64,000 nt of DNA from a bacterium (GTDB lineage: Bacteria > Hydrothermota > UBA3072 > JAPDKE01). The position numbers and the translations under genes are program-made. The stretch spans positions 1 through 64,000 of the forward strand of contig JAPDKE010000018.1 of NCBI GenBank assembly GCA_029258725.1. The letters are read 5' to 3'. Positions 17,502 to 26,239 of this stretch are shown here, in pieces; within the stretch, counting starts at the first letter, position 1, and each line of letters opens with the position of its first letter. Under the pieces are notes generated by a model. That model saw only the letters and a program-made list of their open reading frames with translations, made no database searches and was not told the DNA's origin.

Positions 17502-18183
17502 TTTCCTGGAGTCAATTCTCTCTCTTGTCTTCCCTCCCCTGTGTTCGGTATGCGGGGAGGAACTTCATGGAGAAAAACTCATCTGTTCCACATGTTTTGC
17601 GGATGTAAGGGAGATTCCTCCTCCGGTGTGTGAGGTGTGTGGAAGACCCATAAAGAAAGGGAAGATATGCAGGGAGTGTAAAAAAGGGAGGGAGTTTGAC
17701 GTGGTGCGTGGATACGGGCTTTACGAACATCCATTGAAGGAGATAATAAAGATCTTCAAATACAGACATTCACCCTCCCTCGGAAAGAGGCTTGCAAGGT
17801 TTCTGTATCTTGCAATGGAAAAAGCCCCGGTGCTTTTTAAGGTTGATTTTATCACCCCTGTTCCTGTTCACTTCCTCCGCCGGATGGAGAGGGGATTCAA
17901 CCAGTGTGATGTGCTTGCTCATGAACTCTCAGAACTTACTGGGATACCGGTAAGAAATGTTCTTTACAAAAAGAAAATAACGCTTCCCCAGGCACTTCTT
18001 TCACATGATAAAAGAAAAACCAACCTCAGGGGTGCATTCAGGGTAAAAGAAGAGATTGACGGAAAAAGGATACTGCTTGTTGACGATGTTCTCACAACCG
18101 GAAGCACACTTGAAGAGGCGGCAAGGGTATTGAAGGAAAATGGTGCCGTGTGGGTTGGGGGTGTGGTTCTTGCAGTGGGATGA
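17491..18183 (+). CDS. comF: ComF-family phosphoribosyltransferase-like protein
   Basis: 230 aa from the ATG at 17491 preceded by GGGAGG. Two N-terminal Cys-pair zinc motifs (C-S-V-C-G ... C-S-T-C; C-E-V-C-G ... C-R-E-C). The C-terminal PRPP-binding loop is I-L-L-V-D-D-V-L-T-T-G-S-T. ComF proteins are linked to DNA uptake in competent bacteria, with uncertain chemistry. No other competence genes are in the window. Last of the exbB operon, overlapping rodA by 11 nt. Confidence 0.92.
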   Translation: MSTDFLESILSLVFPPLCSVCGEELHGEKLICSTCFADVREIPPPVCEVCGRPIKKGKICRECKKGREFDVVRGYGLYEHPLKEIIKIFKYRHSPSLGKRLARFLYLAMEKAPVLFKVDFITPVPVHFLRRMERGFNQCDVLAHELSELTGIPVRNVLYKKKITLPQALLSHDKRKTNLRGAFRVKEEIDGKRILLVDDVLTTGSTLEEAARVLKENGAVWVGGVVLAVG

Positions 18184-18296
18184 GAAATGAAAAGGGTTTA
18201 ATACTGAGGGTCATGGTATGTGCGTTAATCATGAACGCAAGATGGAGGTGACAAAAGCCCGCAGGAAAATCAGCCAGTTTGAGGAAAGTCGCTCAC
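18184..18296 (+). other. non-coding stretch with potential RNA structure
   Basis: No open frame with a plausible ribosome site lies here. The + strand can form GCGTT/AACGC with a 7-nt loop, enclosed by a GTCA/TGAC pairing. A second element, CAGT..GAG / CTC.ACTG, encloses a GGAAAGTC stretch. It lies between comF and the promoter of the next gene. It could be a comF 3' terminator region, a small RNA or chance; I match it to no known riboswitch. Confidence 0.3.
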
Positions 18297-18325
18297 TGAA
18301 CACTGCTTTTCTTTTCATTTATCCT
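18297..18325 (+). promoter_or_regulatory. promoter of the LVIVD gene; near-identical copy at 20450
   Basis: -10 TATCCT (18320-18325) lies 17 nt after a weak -35 (TGAACA, 18297-18302). The spacer and the following AAAAAAGGAGG leader are almost identical to the promoter at 20450-20478. Confidence 0.5.
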
Positions 18326-18344
18326 CTCAAAAAAGGAGGTGAAG

Positions 18345-20441
18345 ATGTTTGTAATTCTGCTTATTTCTTACTATGATTCCCTTAATGTAAGGTATATTGG
18401 AGGATGGCCATACTCGGTCCCGCAGGCGGTCCTGTATGATACAACACAAAATGTTATTTTCCTGGGTTCAGGATGCGGTGTTTATGTGCTCGATGCGTCT
18501 GACCCCTTCAATCCCCTGGAGATTTCGTGCGAGATAAAAACAAGAGGAATTGTGCGTGGACTTTATTACGATGCCACGAACGGGAATCTTTACATTGCAA
18601 CATTCACGCATGGAATGGAGATATGGGATGTAAATGACTTTTCAAATCCTGTGAAACTTGGTTCTATTTCCCTTCCGGGAGCGGCTCTTGGGGTGTGGGT
18701 TAATGGAGGACATGCATACATTGCCTCTATAGATTACAGATTGATAGTGGTGGATGTTTCAGAACCATCGGCTCCCTCTATTGTACATGCGGACCCGGTG
18801 GGCTCTTTTTATTACACACGGGATATTGCCGGAAAGGATACCCTGCTTTACCTTCTGAAGATAAACTCCCTGGAAATTGTTGATGTTTCAGACCCTTCAT
18901 CCCCTGAAAGTGTATCGGTTCTTAATACAGGTGGAAAGGGAATGTACATGGATGGGAATTACATATACATTGCAGGAGGATACAGTGGACTTGGTGTGGT
19001 TGATATCTCAGACCCCTCCTCTCCCTTCCTTGCCGGTTCATGCTCCATAAATGGAGATGCATGGGATGTGTGGGTGTCGGGAAACTATGCCTATGTTGCG
19101 GTTTTTGATTCTGGGGTATGCGTGATTGATATCTCAGACCCCTCCTCTCCCAGATGCACCTCTCATGTATATACCCCGGGCACGCACTATTACTATTTTC
19201 TTTCCGGCACGGGAAACTGCTTATACACCGCCTCTCCTCCGGGTTATCCCTTCTTTTACACATCTCCGGCGGAGATGAAGATAATAGATGTCCAGGACCC
19301 ATCCTCTCCTGTAGACACAGGAAGTTTCATAACCCCCTCTTACTTCATGGACATTAAAGTTTCAGGAGACCTTCTTTATGCGGCAAATACCCAGTCGGGA
19401 TTGAGGATATTTGATACCTCAGACCCATCTTCCCCACAGGTTCTTGGTGTGTTTGATACTCCTTCTTCGGTTACAGGGCTGGATGTTCATGAACCCTATG
19501 TTTACCTTGCAGATGATGCGGGAGGGTTGAGGATAGTGGATGTTTCTGACCCCACAAATCCTGTTGAGGCAGGAAGTCTTTCTTTGCCAGGATATGCAAG
19601 GGATGTTGAGGTTGTGGACAGTTTTGCATACGTGGTTCAGGAATGGACAGATACCGGTTTCTGCGTGGTGAATGTGAAAAATCCTTCATCTCCCCAGTTT
19701 ATAAGCGGTCTTGCTGTGGGAAGTGCAACAGGACTTAAGGTATCCGGAAATTGTGCATTTGTGGCTGCGGGAGGAAAACTCATGGTTGTGGATATCTCCG
19801 ACCCCTTTAATCCCGTGAAGGCAGGTTCCCTTGCCATAAATGCGTATGATGTTGATGTTTCAGAAAACCATGCCTTTGTCGCAGGTGCATGGGATACGAA
19901 TTTCTTTGTTGTGGATATAAGCGAGCCCGCGAATCCTTCCCTTCTTTCTACCTTTCATCTTCCCGATGTCCCGTTCAGGGTTGTTGTTGACAGCATATAT
20001 GCATACCTTTCCTGTGGGGATGTTTATGGATACGGAGATGGGGAAATAAGAGTGATTGATGTGAGCGACCCTGCAAATCCTCAGATGGTGGGCTATGCAT
20101 CAATTCCAGATGATGGAGTGGGAATGGATGTTGCAGGAAACCTCATATTTGTGGCTTCTTACAGCGGTGGGATACAGGTTTATGAGAACATGCTTATAAA
20201 CGGAATAAAAAGAAATGCAAACCCCCTCAATCATACTTCTATTCAGGCAGGAAAATTGGTTGTGGAATATTCCCATCCCGGAATACTTGCAATTTATGAT
20301 GTTGCAGGAAGGAAGATAAGGAAAATGAGACTTTGTGAAGAAAAAGGGCGGGTTGAGTTCAGCCTTCCTTCCGGGGTTTACTTCATAACGCTTGAAGGTA
20401 AGGGGGTAAAGGAAACAGAAAAGGTTGTGGTTATAAAATAA
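18345..20441 (+). CDS. secreted LVIVD-repeat beta-propeller protein with C-terminal sorting domain
   Basis: 698 aa from the ATG with AGGAGG five bases upstream. A very short hydrophobic N-terminus probably acts as signal peptide. Roughly thirteen repeats of about 41 residues follow, each carrying V-D-V-S-D-P-S-S-P-like text and an A-Y-V-A strand (LVIVD family, propeller-like, calcium or adhesion roles proposed). The last 75 residues form a FlgD/Por-type domain: Y-D-V-A-G-R-K-I-R, L-P-S-G-V-Y-F-I, ending K-V-V-V-I-K. Expected at the cell surface. Monocistronic with its own promoter. Confidence 0.85.
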   Translation: MFVILLISYYDSLNVRYIGGWPYSVPQAVLYDTTQNVIFLGSGCGVYVLDASDPFNPLEISCEIKTRGIVRGLYYDATNGNLYIATFTHGMEIWDVNDFSNPVKLGSISLPGAALGVWVNGGHAYIASIDYRLIVVDVSEPSAPSIVHADPVGSFYYTRDIAGKDTLLYLLKINSLEIVDVSDPSSPESVSVLNTGGKGMYMDGNYIYIAGGYSGLGVVDISDPSSPFLAGSCSINGDAWDVWVSGNYAYVAVFDSGVCVIDISDPSSPRCTSHVYTPGTHYYYFLSGTGNCLYTASPPGYPFFYTSPAEMKIIDVQDPSSPVDTGSFITPSYFMDIKVSGDLLYAANTQSGLRIFDTSDPSSPQVLGVFDTPSSVTGLDVHEPYVYLADDAGGLRIVDVSDPTNPVEAGSLSLPGYARDVEVVDSFAYVVQEWTDTGFCVVNVKNPSSPQFISGLAVGSATGLKVSGNCAFVAAGGKLMVVDISDPFNPVKAGSLAINAYDVDVSENHAFVAGAWDTNFFVVDISEPANPSLLSTFHLPDVPFRVVVDSIYAYLSCGDVYGYGDGEIRVIDVSDPANPQMVGYASIPDDGVGMDVAGNLIFVASYSGGIQVYENMLINGIKRNANPLNHTSIQAGKLVVEYSHPGILAIYDVAGRKIRKMRLCEEKGRVEFSLPSGVYFITLEGKGVKETEKVVVIK

Positions 20442-20449
20442 ACCTCCAC

Positions 20450-20478
20450 TTGACACCTCTTTTCTTTTCATTTATCCT
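20450..20478 (+). promoter_or_regulatory. sigma-70 promoter of the aminotransferase operon
   Basis: -35 TTGACA (20450-20455), 17-nt spacer, -10 TATCCT (20473-20478), then a leader with AAAAAAGGAGGGG before the ATG at 20497. The region from spacer to ribosome site duplicates that at 18303-18340. Confidence 0.7.
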
Positions 20479-20496
20479 CTGAAAAAAGGAGGGGAA

Positions 20497-21564
20497 ATGC
20501 ATAAAAAGCTCTTTATCCCGGGACCAACAGAGGTTGTGCCCGAAATTCTTGAGGCAATGAGCGTGCCCATGATAGGGCACAGGATGAAGGAGTTTTCCCA
20601 GCTCATGGAAGAGGTAGTTCCAAAGGTCCAGAAACTCTTCCGCACCCGGAACTTTATCGTGGTTTCAACCTCATCCGGAACAGGATTGATGGAGGCAGCA
20701 GTCCGCTCATGCGTAAAGAAAAAGGCACTCCATACGGTTTACGGTGCATTCTCAAAGAGGTGGCTTGATATATCAAAAAGAAACGGAAAAGAGGTTGATG
20801 TCCTTGAGATTGAGTGGGGTAAGGGTGTTGAGGCGGAGCAGATTGAGGAGAGGCTCAAAAAGGGAGACATAGACACGGTGTTTGTTACGCACAACGAGAC
20901 ATCAACCGGTGTCATGGTGGACCTCAAGTCCATTGGGGAGATGATGAAAAACTTCCCCGATGTGGTTCTCTGCGTTGATGCAGTCTCCTCACTTGGCGGA
21001 GCAAGATTGGAGACGGATGAGTGGGGGGTTGATGTGGTTGTGACAAGCACGCAGAAGTGCATTGCGCTTCCTCCCGGACTTGCCCTTGCATCGGTGAGTG
21101 AAAAGGCACTTGAGCGCGCAAAGGAGGTTGAAAACAGGGGTTACTACTTTGACTTTCTGGTATTCAAGAAATACTGGGATGAAAGACGCCAGACACCAAC
21201 AACCCCATCCATATCCCACATCTATGCACTCAACAGGCAACTCGACAGAATACTTGAGGAGGGAATAGAGAACCGCTGGAAGAGACACGAGGAGATGGCT
21301 GAGTTTGTGAGGGCATGGGCAAGGGAGCACTTTGAACTCTTCCCTGATGAAAAATACCTTTCTGTTACACTCACCACCGTAAAAAACACAAGGGGAATCT
21401 CTGTTGCAGACCTCAACAAGGAACTTGCAAAGAGAGGGGCTGCAATATCCAATGGATATGGAACCCTGAAAGAAAAGACCTTCAGAATAGCACACATGGG
21501 CGACCTCACGATGGACGACATGCGCTGGCTCCTTAACCAGATAAATGAGATACTTGGCCTTTAG
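20497..21564 (+). CDS. class V aminotransferase (alanine/serine-glyoxylate type)
   Basis: 355 aa, complete. N-terminal I-P-G-P-T-E-V-V-P and I-G-H-R; PLP region S-S-G-T-G, C-V-D-A-V-S-S-L-G, and the Schiff-base Lys in T-S-T-Q-K-C-I-A-L-P-P-G. This is the AGXT/serine-pyruvate aminotransferase subgroup; alternatives are phosphoserine-like or hydrogenase-linked SgaA-type transaminases. It likely supplies serine or glycine from glyoxylate or hydroxypyruvate. It starts a six-gene run; the next gene overlaps its end by 20 nt. Confidence 0.9.
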   Translation: MHKKLFIPGPTEVVPEILEAMSVPMIGHRMKEFSQLMEEVVPKVQKLFRTRNFIVVSTSSGTGLMEAAVRSCVKKKALHTVYGAFSKRWLDISKRNGKEVDVLEIEWGKGVEAEQIEERLKKGDIDTVFVTHNETSTGVMVDLKSIGEMMKNFPDVVLCVDAVSSLGGARLETDEWGVDVVVTSTQKCIALPPGLALASVSEKALERAKEVENRGYYFDFLVFKKYWDERRQTPTTPSISHIYALNRQLDRILEEGIENRWKRHEEMAEFVRAWAREHFELFPDEKYLSVTLTTVKNTRGISVADLNKELAKRGAAISNGYGTLKEKTFRIAHMGDLTMDDMRWLLNQINEILGL

Positions 21565-22066
21565 TTTACTTCTTTTAACATGCATTCCCCATAAGGAAAG
21601 AACAGGGGAGGTGGTCCTCATAACCGACAGGGACTACCTCCCCTTTGTAAAAGAAAGAATAGATTCAACTCGCCATACAATCCATGCAATAATGTACGTT
21701 GGAAGATACATTCCTGGAGGAATGGTTGAACTGCTCACGCAATATCTCCTTGGTGCGGAAGAAAGAGGAGTTGAGGTGAGGGTTATCTTTGAGAAGAGCG
21801 CATACGACTCATCCCTGAATGCAACAAATGAGGAATTTATGAAAATTCTTGAAGAGGGAGGGGTTGAGGTGAGATGGGACGATTCCTTAACAACAACCCA
21901 TGCAAAACTCATGGTCTTTGATACATCCTGGGTCCTTATAGGTTCAACGAACTGGACCGAAAGCGCGCTTGAATACAATCATGAGGTGAATGTTGGAATA
22001 AACTCTCCTGAACTTGCAGACCAGGTTCTTTCCTATTTTGAAAACCTGTGGAGAAAAAATGATTGA
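21545..22066 (+). CDS. phospholipase D-like lipoprotein with one HKD motif
   Basis: 173 aa. A lipoprotein signal (L-L-L-L-T-C, Cys at about 13) is followed by one PLD domain. Its catalytic motif is H-A-K-L-M-V-F-D with I-G-S-T-N-W-T-E-S-A behind it, as in Nuc/EDTA-resistant nucleases, which work as homodimers. The substrate could be nucleic acid or phospholipid outside the cytoplasm. Codes across the end of the aminotransferase and into purB. Confidence 0.88.
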   Translation: MRYLAFSLLLLTCIPHKERTGEVVLITDRDYLPFVKERIDSTRHTIHAIMYVGRYIPGGMVELLTQYLLGAEERGVEVRVIFEKSAYDSSLNATNEEFMKILEEGGVEVRWDDSLTTTHAKLMVFDTSWVLIGSTNWTESALEYNHEVNVGINSPELADQVLSYFENLWRKND

Positions 22067-23339
22067 GAGATACAATATTCCTGAAATAGATGAAATATGG
22101 AAAAATAAATATGAGGTCTGGCTTGAGGTAGAACTTGCCGTCCTTGAGGTTATGCACGAAGACGGGAAAATTCCCTCTGATGCACTTGAGAGAATAAAGA
22201 AAAAAGCAAGGGTGAGACCGGAGAGGATTGAGGAGATAGAAAAGGAAACAAGGCATGATGTCATTGCGTTCTTAAAACAGATTGAGGAGGAGATAGGGGA
22301 GGACGCAAAATACCTCCACAGGGGATTGACATCCTATGATGTTGTTGACACGGCAATTTCTCTTATGCTTTTGAGAACCATTGAAATTATAGAGAAAGAC
22401 CTTGAAAAACTCCTGCTTGTTCTGAAAAAGCGGGCAGAGGAGGAGAAGTATACGGTAATCACGGGAAGGACCCACGGGGTTCATGCAGAACCAACCTCCC
22501 TTGGATTGAAGTTCTATTCCTTCTACTCCGAATTTCTGAGGGCAAAGGATGACCTGCTCAGGGTGAAGGAAATTATAAGATTTGGAAAACTCTCAGGTGC
22601 GGTCGGAAACTGTGCACACACCTCCCCTGGGTTTGAAAAAAGGGTCCTGGAAAAACTCGGGCTTATGCCAGAGCCGGTATCAACCCAGGTTGTTCCAAGG
22701 GATAGAATAGCAAGGTATCTTTTCACCTTAACCCTCATTGGCTGTGCTGTTGAAAGGGCTGCTTATGAGATAAGGCACCTTGCAAGAACAGAAATCGGAG
22801 AACTTGAGGAGCCATTCCTTCCCGGGCAGCGTGGTTCATCCGCAATGCCACACAAGCGCAATCCCATTGTGTGTGAGAGACTCTGTGGAATGGCACGCAT
22901 GCTCCGTTCATACCTGGGAGTTTCCCTTGAGAACATTTCCTTATGGAATGAAAGGGATATAAGCCACTCATCAACAGAGAGGATAATCCTTCCCGATGCC
23001 TCAATCCTTGCCGATTACATGATAAGAAAACTCACATGGGTTATTGAAAACATGCGGATAAACAGGGAGAGGATGAGAAAGAATCTGGATATAACCAGGG
23101 GGCTTATCTATTCCCAGCGGGTTCTTGTGTTTCTTATGGAGAAGGGAATTCCAAGAGACAGGGCTTACACAATTGTTCAGGAGAATGCAAAAAAGACACA
23201 AAGAAAGGATTTTCTTACATGTCTGCTTGAAGACGAACGTGTTCTTGAGGTTGCAACCCCTGAGGAGATAAAGTCCCTGTTTGAGCCGGAGTATTACATA
23301 AGATGGGTGGATGAGATAAAAAGGAGGGTGGATGGATAG
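22059..23339 (+). CDS. purB: adenylosuccinate lyase
   Basis: 426 aa from the ATG preceded by GTGGAG; a longer frame start is inside the lipoprotein gene. Family signatures: catalytic region T-S-Y-D-V-V-D-T, G-R-T-H-G-V-H-A, and the flexible loop G-S-S-A-M-P-H-K-R-N-P. It catalyses two fumarate-releasing steps in purine synthesis. purN is at 62.8 kb, so the pathway is scattered. Confidence 0.96.
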   Translation: MIERYNIPEIDEIWKNKYEVWLEVELAVLEVMHEDGKIPSDALERIKKKARVRPERIEEIEKETRHDVIAFLKQIEEEIGEDAKYLHRGLTSYDVVDTAISLMLLRTIEIIEKDLEKLLLVLKKRAEEEKYTVITGRTHGVHAEPTSLGLKFYSFYSEFLRAKDDLLRVKEIIRFGKLSGAVGNCAHTSPGFEKRVLEKLGLMPEPVSTQVVPRDRIARYLFTLTLIGCAVERAAYEIRHLARTEIGELEEPFLPGQRGSSAMPHKRNPIVCERLCGMARMLRSYLGVSLENISLWNERDISHSSTERIILPDASILADYMIRKLTWVIENMRINRERMRKNLDITRGLIYSQRVLVFLMEKGIPRDRAYTIVQENAKKTQRKDFLTCLLEDERVLEVATPEEIKSLFEPEYYIRWVDEIKRRVDG

Positions 23340-23466
23340 CACCGCTGTGATTCCTCCCGGACTATTTGGTCGTTCAATACTCATGCTCTTGGTTATAATC
23401 GGAATCCTTATGGTTGCCATTTATCTTATAATGAGGATTAAAAAATGGTATGGCTTCTTTATCTGA
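23332..23466 (+). CDS. 44-aa single-pass membrane protein
   Basis: ATG at 23332 with an excellent AAGGAGGG site, overlapping purB by 8 nt. It encodes 44 residues: a short outside part (M-D-S-T-A-V-I-P-P-G), one hydrophobic helix (I-L-M-L-L-V-I-I-G-I-L-M-V-A-I-Y-L), and a basic tail (R-I-K-K-W). It ends at TGA 23464-23466, inside the start of the GH18 gene. No family recognised. Position and ribosome site favour a real micro-protein; translation could also couple purB to the next gene. Confidence 0.6.
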   Translation: MDSTAVIPPGLFGRSILMLLVIIGILMVAIYLIMRIKKWYGFFI

Positions 23467-25598
23467 CCATTCATGAACTTCAGTATAAAGAGCACATAAA
23501 GAATGCCATATTTGGAGAACCAACGGTGAAGATTCCCCTTCAGGAAAGAAAGGGGATGAGATACACATACTACGGATACCTCCCTTACTGGATAGGGAGC
23601 GGGAAGTATGCAAACTTCCAGTGGGAACTTTTAACGCACATTGCATATTTCTCCGTGAGCGTGGATACCTTGGGAAACCTTGGCTCCGTTCCCTATCCAC
23701 AGAGATTTGATACCCTACTTCTCTATGCCCATCCAAGGGGGATAAGAATACACATGACCTATACTCTGTTTGGAAGTTCGGATGTTGCAAAGTTTCTCAA
23801 TTCAAGGACTGCAAGAGAGAATGCGATAAACAATATAAAAAATCAGATTTCTACCTTAGGAATAGAGGGGGCAAACATGGATTTTGAGTTTGTGACATCC
23901 TCTGTGAGGGACAGTTTCACTCTCTTTATCCAGGAACTTGCAGAGACCCTCCATTCCCATCCTGATGGAAGAAAGGACCTTTATATTGCCTCCCCTGCTG
24001 TTCCTGAATGGTATCCTGGATATGATATTGCTGCACTTGACCCATGGGTTGATGGCTTCTTTATAATGGCCTATGACTTCCACTATTCCGGTTCCTCTGT
24101 TGCAGGACCTGTTGCACCGAATGTTCCGAGTTCCTTCTGGGGAGTCTATTCTGTTGCAAAAACCATAGGTTCATACATAGATTCAGGGGCAACCAGACAG
24201 AAGATGGTTCTCGGAATGCCATACTATGGATACGACTGGCCAACCGAATCGGACGAGATTGGAAGTGCAACAACAGGATACGGGAGTGCAAAGATATTCA
24301 CAACTGCAAAGTCAGAGGCGGAAAACTATGGAAGGGACTGGGATACCTGTTCACTCACTCCCTGGTATTCGTACTATACGACGGAGTGGCATCAGACCTG
24401 GTATGATGATTCGGTTAGCATAGGAATAAAACTTGACCTTGCACTGGACAGCATGCTCCAGGGGGCGGGTTGCTGGGCTCTTGGATACGACGATGGTGAG
24501 GACGACCTCTGGAACGTTATAAGGGACAGACTCTGGATAGAACCACCTGAAATGCACTGGGTTGTTGAGGTGAACGTTGCTGGATTGAACATAAGGGAGG
24601 GACCGGGCCTGGAATATCCTCCCTACACCTATGCGGTTCAGGGGGAGAGGTTTGTTGCATTTGACAGAAAAGGATACTGGTACCGGATATACTTCCCCTC
24701 TGCTTCTGGTGGATACTATGGATGGATGTATGGTGGCGATGGGATAAACCATCAGTATCTGAAGGGGGTTACGGAAGATACAATCCTGAGGGTTACCGCA
24801 TCCCTTTTGAATGTTAGGGAAGGGCCCTCAACTTCCTATCCGGTTATCACCCAGATTGCAAGGGGACAGTGCTTTGTTCCCGATTCTTTCTCGAATTTCT
24901 GGGCAAGGATATTTCTCCCGCAGGATACCGGATGGTGCTATTATGCAACCTATACAAGACTCATTCCCATTCCCGAGGATTCAAATCCATACCTTGCAGG
25001 GATAGACAGTGTTATTTATCCTGATACCGTTCGCTCACAGGATACATTCACGATTAGGATATACGTTGAAAATCAGGGATATGGGCCATTTGATTCACTT
25101 GTATGGATAAAAACATCGGGTTCAAGTTCGTTTTACTGTCCCGATACATGGGTTGACGATTCAACTGCAAAAACATGGGGATTTTCAGGGATTCCGGGAC
25201 AGCATTTTATAAGGTATGCAACCTTTCAGGCCCCATACGTTACAGATACACTTACATTTGAGGAGACCTTCACATGGATAAGGAAGGGAACTCTGTTTGA
25301 TTATTCATTTACGATAAGGGTTACTGTTGTTCCTCAGGTTCTTTATGTGGAAAACGAGAGGGAAAGAGAGGAAGGGAAGAAAAATTCATGGATAAGGGTT
25401 TACTATCCTGAGGGAAGATTTGTCTTATCCGGTGAGAACTGGAGATTTTCCCTGTACGATGTGGCTGGAAGAAAGGTGTATGAGGAAAAAGGAAGGGGAA
25501 GAAAAAGCATAACTCCTTCCCTTCCTTCTGGCATTTATTTCTATTTCTTCTCCTCCGGGAATAAAAAAGAAACAGGTAAGTTTTTGAAACTCAGATGA
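23445..25598 (+). CDS. secreted GH18-family glycosidase with two SH3b domains and sorting domain
   Basis: 717 aa. Residues about 40-375 are a GH18 barrel with the catalytic strand G-A-N-M-D-F-E-F and later strand motif F-I-M-A-Y-D-F-H-Y (YaaH/SpoVS-like chitinase branch). Two bacterial SH3 domains follow (L-N-I-R-E-G-P and L-N-V-R-E-G-P), then a CARDB-like segment. The end is a Por-type tail (Y-D-V-A-G-R-K-V-Y; L-P-S-G-I-Y-F). GH18 plus SH3b suggests cleavage of peptidoglycan or another N-acetylglucosamine polymer at the surface. A classical signal peptide is not obvious at this start. Confidence 0.85.
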   Translation: MVWLLYLTIHELQYKEHIKNAIFGEPTVKIPLQERKGMRYTYYGYLPYWIGSGKYANFQWELLTHIAYFSVSVDTLGNLGSVPYPQRFDTLLLYAHPRGIRIHMTYTLFGSSDVAKFLNSRTARENAINNIKNQISTLGIEGANMDFEFVTSSVRDSFTLFIQELAETLHSHPDGRKDLYIASPAVPEWYPGYDIAALDPWVDGFFIMAYDFHYSGSSVAGPVAPNVPSSFWGVYSVAKTIGSYIDSGATRQKMVLGMPYYGYDWPTESDEIGSATTGYGSAKIFTTAKSEAENYGRDWDTCSLTPWYSYYTTEWHQTWYDDSVSIGIKLDLALDSMLQGAGCWALGYDDGEDDLWNVIRDRLWIEPPEMHWVVEVNVAGLNIREGPGLEYPPYTYAVQGERFVAFDRKGYWYRIYFPSASGGYYGWMYGGDGINHQYLKGVTEDTILRVTASLLNVREGPSTSYPVITQIARGQCFVPDSFSNFWARIFLPQDTGWCYYATYTRLIPIPEDSNPYLAGIDSVIYPDTVRSQDTFTIRIYVENQGYGPFDSLVWIKTSGSSSFYCPDTWVDDSTAKTWGFSGIPGQHFIRYATFQAPYVTDTLTFEETFTWIRKGTLFDYSFTIRVTVVPQVLYVENEREREEGKKNSWIRVYYPEGRFVLSGENWRFSLYDVAGRKVYEEKGRGRKSITPSLPSGIYFYFFSSGNKKETGKFLKLR

Positions 25599-26239
25599 TT
25601 CCGATAAGGGACATAAACCCATCACGGAAGTTTCCTCTGGTTACTCTCACCCTCATAGGGGTGAACATTGCGGTTTTCCTCTATCAGCTGCAGGCAGGGG
25701 AAAAAATAGTTTATGCCTTTGGACTTGTCCCGGCAAGAATTTCACATCTTTCATCCCTTTACACCTTTATAACCTGCATGTTCCTCCACGGAGGATGGTT
25801 TCACCTTTTGGGAAACATGCTTTACCTGTGGATTTTTGGAGACAATGTTGAGGACAGGATGGGAAGAATTCCTTTTCTTATTTTTTATATCCTCGTGGGC
25901 GTGCTTGGTTCCCTTGTCTACCTTGCCCTCCATCCTTCCTCCACCATTCCTCTGATAGGTGCGAGTGGTGCAATATCAGGGGTTATGGGAGCATACTTTC
26001 TCTTTTTCCCAAGGGCTTCTGTAATATCCCTTGTTCCCTTATTCTTCTTTATAAGAATAATAGTTCTCCCTGCCTGGCTTTACCTTGGTTTCTGGGTTCT
26101 GATACAGATAGCCTCACTTCCGGGAGAATCACCCGTGGCATTCTCCGCACATCTTGGAGGGTTTTTCTCAGGGCTTTTACTTGCTAAGGTTTTTGAAAGA
26201 CGTCCTTCCAGGATGAGGCGGAGGAGAGGATTTCTATAG
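25595..26239 (+). CDS. rhomboid intramembrane serine protease
   Basis: 214 aa, six-helix rhomboid. H-G-G-W-F-H-L-L-G-N in loop L1, catalytic Ser in I-G-A-S-G-A-I-S-G, catalytic His in S-A-H-L-G-G. Complete and probably active. It is the second rhomboid in the window and lacks the additional domains of the one at 2.4 kb. It starts in ATGA overlap with the GH18 gene; its last 56 bases overlap the 3' end of convergent ctpA. Confidence 0.93.
   Translation: MIPIRDINPSRKFPLVTLTLIGVNIAVFLYQLQAGEKIVYAFGLVPARISHLSSLYTFITCMFLHGGWFHLLGNMLYLWIFGDNVEDRMGRIPFLIFYILVGVLGSLVYLALHPSSTIPLIGASGAISGVMGAYFLFFPRASVISLVPLFFFIRIIVLPAWLYLGFWVLIQIASLPGESPVAFSAHLGGFFSGLLLAKVFERRPSRMRRRRGFL

Noticed and set aside
18184-18296. 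RNase P-like GAGGAAAGTC motif
   Set aside because: The rest of RNase P RNA (length, P4 partner, conserved 3' part) is absent; one short match is not enough.
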